Part shown: one piece after another, positions 7,785-8,467 of the stretch
Layout: the number at the start of each line of letters is the position of its first letter
How positions within the stretch are numbered: position 1 is the stretch's first letter
From: Acidobacteriota bacterium
GTDB lineage: Bacteria; Acidobacteriota; Aminicenantia; Aminicenantales; Saccharicenantaceae
Direction: 5' to 3'
Assembly: GCA_003476685.1 (NCBI GenBank)
Contig: DMVN01000205.1
Location: 1-8,467 of the forward strand
Length of the DNA stretch: 8,467 nt
The notes under the pieces: model-generated
Seen by the model: the letters and a program-made list of their open reading frames with translations, nothing else
Told to the model about the DNA's origin: nothing
The model's database searches: none
Program-made: the position numbers and the translations under genes

Positions 7785-8351
7785 ATGTCGGTCGTTTTTG
7801 TACTGGGGATCGCGGTGGCGCTGGCGATGGACTGTTTCGCCGTCACGCTGGGCCTGGCCTGCGGCGAGAAAGGCCTGGCGATGAAGAGGGCCGTCCGCAT
7901 GGGCGCCGTGTTCGGCGGTTTCCAGGCCGCGATGCCCGTCATCGGCTGGTTCGCCGGCGACCGGATGCTCGGGCTCATCGGGAGCTTCGATCACTGGATC
8001 GCCTTCGGGTTGCTGGCCGCGATCGGCGGCCGGATGATCTACGAATCCGTCGGGATGAGCGACGAAGAGAAGGCCTGCCGGCCGGACCAGACCCGGGGCA
8101 AACGGCTCCTCGTCCTCGCGCTGGCCACGAGCGTCGACGCCCTGGCCGTGGGGCTCAGCCTCGGGGTCGTCCGCACCGGGATCCTCGTCCCGGCGGCCGT
8201 CATCGGCGTGACGAGCTTCCTCATGACGATCGTCGGGGCCAAGCTCGGTCCCGTGGTCGGCCGCGTCGTCGGCAAGCGCGCCGAGCTCGTCGGCGGGCTC
8301 ATCCTGATCGGGATCGGCGTGAAGGTCCTGGTCGAGCACCTCACCGCCTGA
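7785..8351 (+). CDS. mntP: Manganese efflux pump MntP
   Basis: The product (188 residues) is a small inner-membrane exporter that removes excess Mn(II) from the cytoplasm. It has the expected length and two-fold pseudo-repeat with about six membrane helices (roughly 3-24, 37-57, 70-88, 108-129, 132-153, 166-184). Conserved acidic residues are present at Asp16 (MDCFAVTLG) and Asp118 (ATSVDALAVGLSLG), matching the E. coli positions, and the closing GKRAELVGGLILIGIGVKVL block (163-182) is diagnostic. The loop at 90-107 is hydrophilic (SDEEKACRPDQTRGKR). The ATG lies four bases after GGAGAGA. It shares a mirror-symmetric promoter region with uvrA. GC-rich codons (many CTC, GTC, ATC) resemble the uvrA 5' half and differ from the genes left of 6.3 kb, so any functional link to the window's superoxide dismutase is uncertain. 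Confidence 0.94.
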   Translation: MSVVFVLGIAVALAMDCFAVTLGLACGEKGLAMKRAVRMGAVFGGFQAAMPVIGWFAGDRMLGLIGSFDHWIAFGLLAAIGGRMIYESVGMSDEEKACRPDQTRGKRLLVLALATSVDALAVGLSLGVVRTGILVPAAVIGVTSFLMTIVGAKLGPVVGRVVGKRAELVGGLILIGIGVKVLVEHLTA

Positions 8352-8391
8352 GACCTCCGGGTTCAAGGCGCTTATCCCCGAACGGGTCCTG

Positions 8392-8467
8392 TCAGGTGGC
8401 GTTCCCGTCCGGCTTCGGCTCCACCCATCCCCCCGCGGGGAACCCCTTCCGCCTCCAGGCGGACGGG
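8392..8467 (-). CDS. Possible C-terminal end of an unrecognised gene, cut by the window edge
   Basis: On the minus strand one frame stays open from the window edge to a TGA at 8394-8392, giving about 24 residues ending GFPAGGWVEPKPDGNAT. Nearly every codon in this frame ends in G or C, as expected for coding sequence in this GC-rich segment, and the other minus frame I read through here fits less well. It would be convergent with mntP, with 40 bases between the two stops. The piece is too short to recognise a family, and open frames arise easily by chance in GC-rich DNA. Confidence 0.35.
   Translation of the reverse strand, partial: PSAWRRKGFPAGGWVEPKPDGNAT

Larger units (their letters stand above)
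7713..7790. repeat. Long imperfect inverted repeat spanning both divergent start regions
   Basis: Reading outward from the centre, both strands run TATAATGG, five variable bases, TCGGA, AGAGCCC with or without one extra G, then ATG. The perfect core arms are CCATTATA at 7738-7745 and TATAATGG at 7759-7766, separated by 13 bases. Together the arms match at about 24 of 29 positions, covering -10 box, ribosome-binding site and start codon of both uvrA and mntP. Confidence 0.7.

Noticed and set aside
7742..7978. Extension of uvrA upstream to an ATG at 7978 (1000-residue form)
   Set aside because: It runs antisense through most of the 5' half of mntP, has no UvrA-like sequence, and the promoter and ribosome-binding site point to the ATG at 7720.
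7734..8366. Minus-strand 210-codon open frame opposite mntP
   Set aside because: Low-complexity, rich in Asp, Glu, Pro and Ala, as expected for the antisense of a GC-rich membrane protein gene; no motifs.
8431..8462. GC hairpins near the right edge (CCCCGCGGGG and CCGCCT/AGGCGG) as a terminator
   Set aside because: No T-run follows on either strand, one stem has almost no loop, and the stretch may be the coding end of a minus-strand gene.

Overview
The window is 8,467 bases of ordinary bacterial chromosome: eight recognisable genes plus the tail of a possible ninth. Genes are dense, Shine-Dalgarno sites are good, and there are no phage, transposon, CRISPR or RNA genes. The mix of an archaeal-like Fe/Mn superoxide dismutase, a DUF502 membrane protein, an ABC-2 exporter, a SagB-type nitroreductase, methylglyoxal synthase, UvrA and MntP suggests a free-living, deep-branching, probably anaerobic or microaerobic bacterium. 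I cannot name the phylum from sequence alone.

Layout, left to right. A superoxide dismutase gene (164-742, possibly starting at 65) and a DUF502 membrane protein gene (931-1560) lie on the plus strand. A two-gene ABC exporter operon follows (ATPase 1631-2353, permease 2350-3633, ATGA overlap) behind a good sigma-70-like promoter. A perfect inverted repeat sits between the permease and a convergent nitroreductase gene (4405-3677, minus). That gene is divergent from mgsA (4542-5006, plus). mgsA runs 31 bases into the 3' end of uvrA (7720-4976, minus). uvrA is divergent from mntP (7785-8351, plus) across an almost mirror-symmetric promoter region. The last 76 bases may be the 3' end of another minus-strand gene.

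The genes do not form one pathway. The loose themes are oxidative and metal stress (SOD, MntP, nitroreductase), control of glycolytic overflow (MgsA), export (ABC pair) and DNA repair (UvrA).

The most notable observation is a sharp change of base composition and codon choice inside uvrA at about 6310-6361, exactly at the codons for the conserved ABC signature of the first ATPase domain. To the left, Leu and Val are mainly CTG/GTG with AT-rich spacers; to the right they are mainly CTC/GTC with higher GC and very short leaders. The reading frame and all UvrA motifs stay intact. This fits either intragenic recombination or a chimeric metagenome contig joined in a conserved motif. Until that is settled, the genes right of about 6.3 kb should not be assumed to come from the same genome as those on the left. 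I found no convincing undescribed system.
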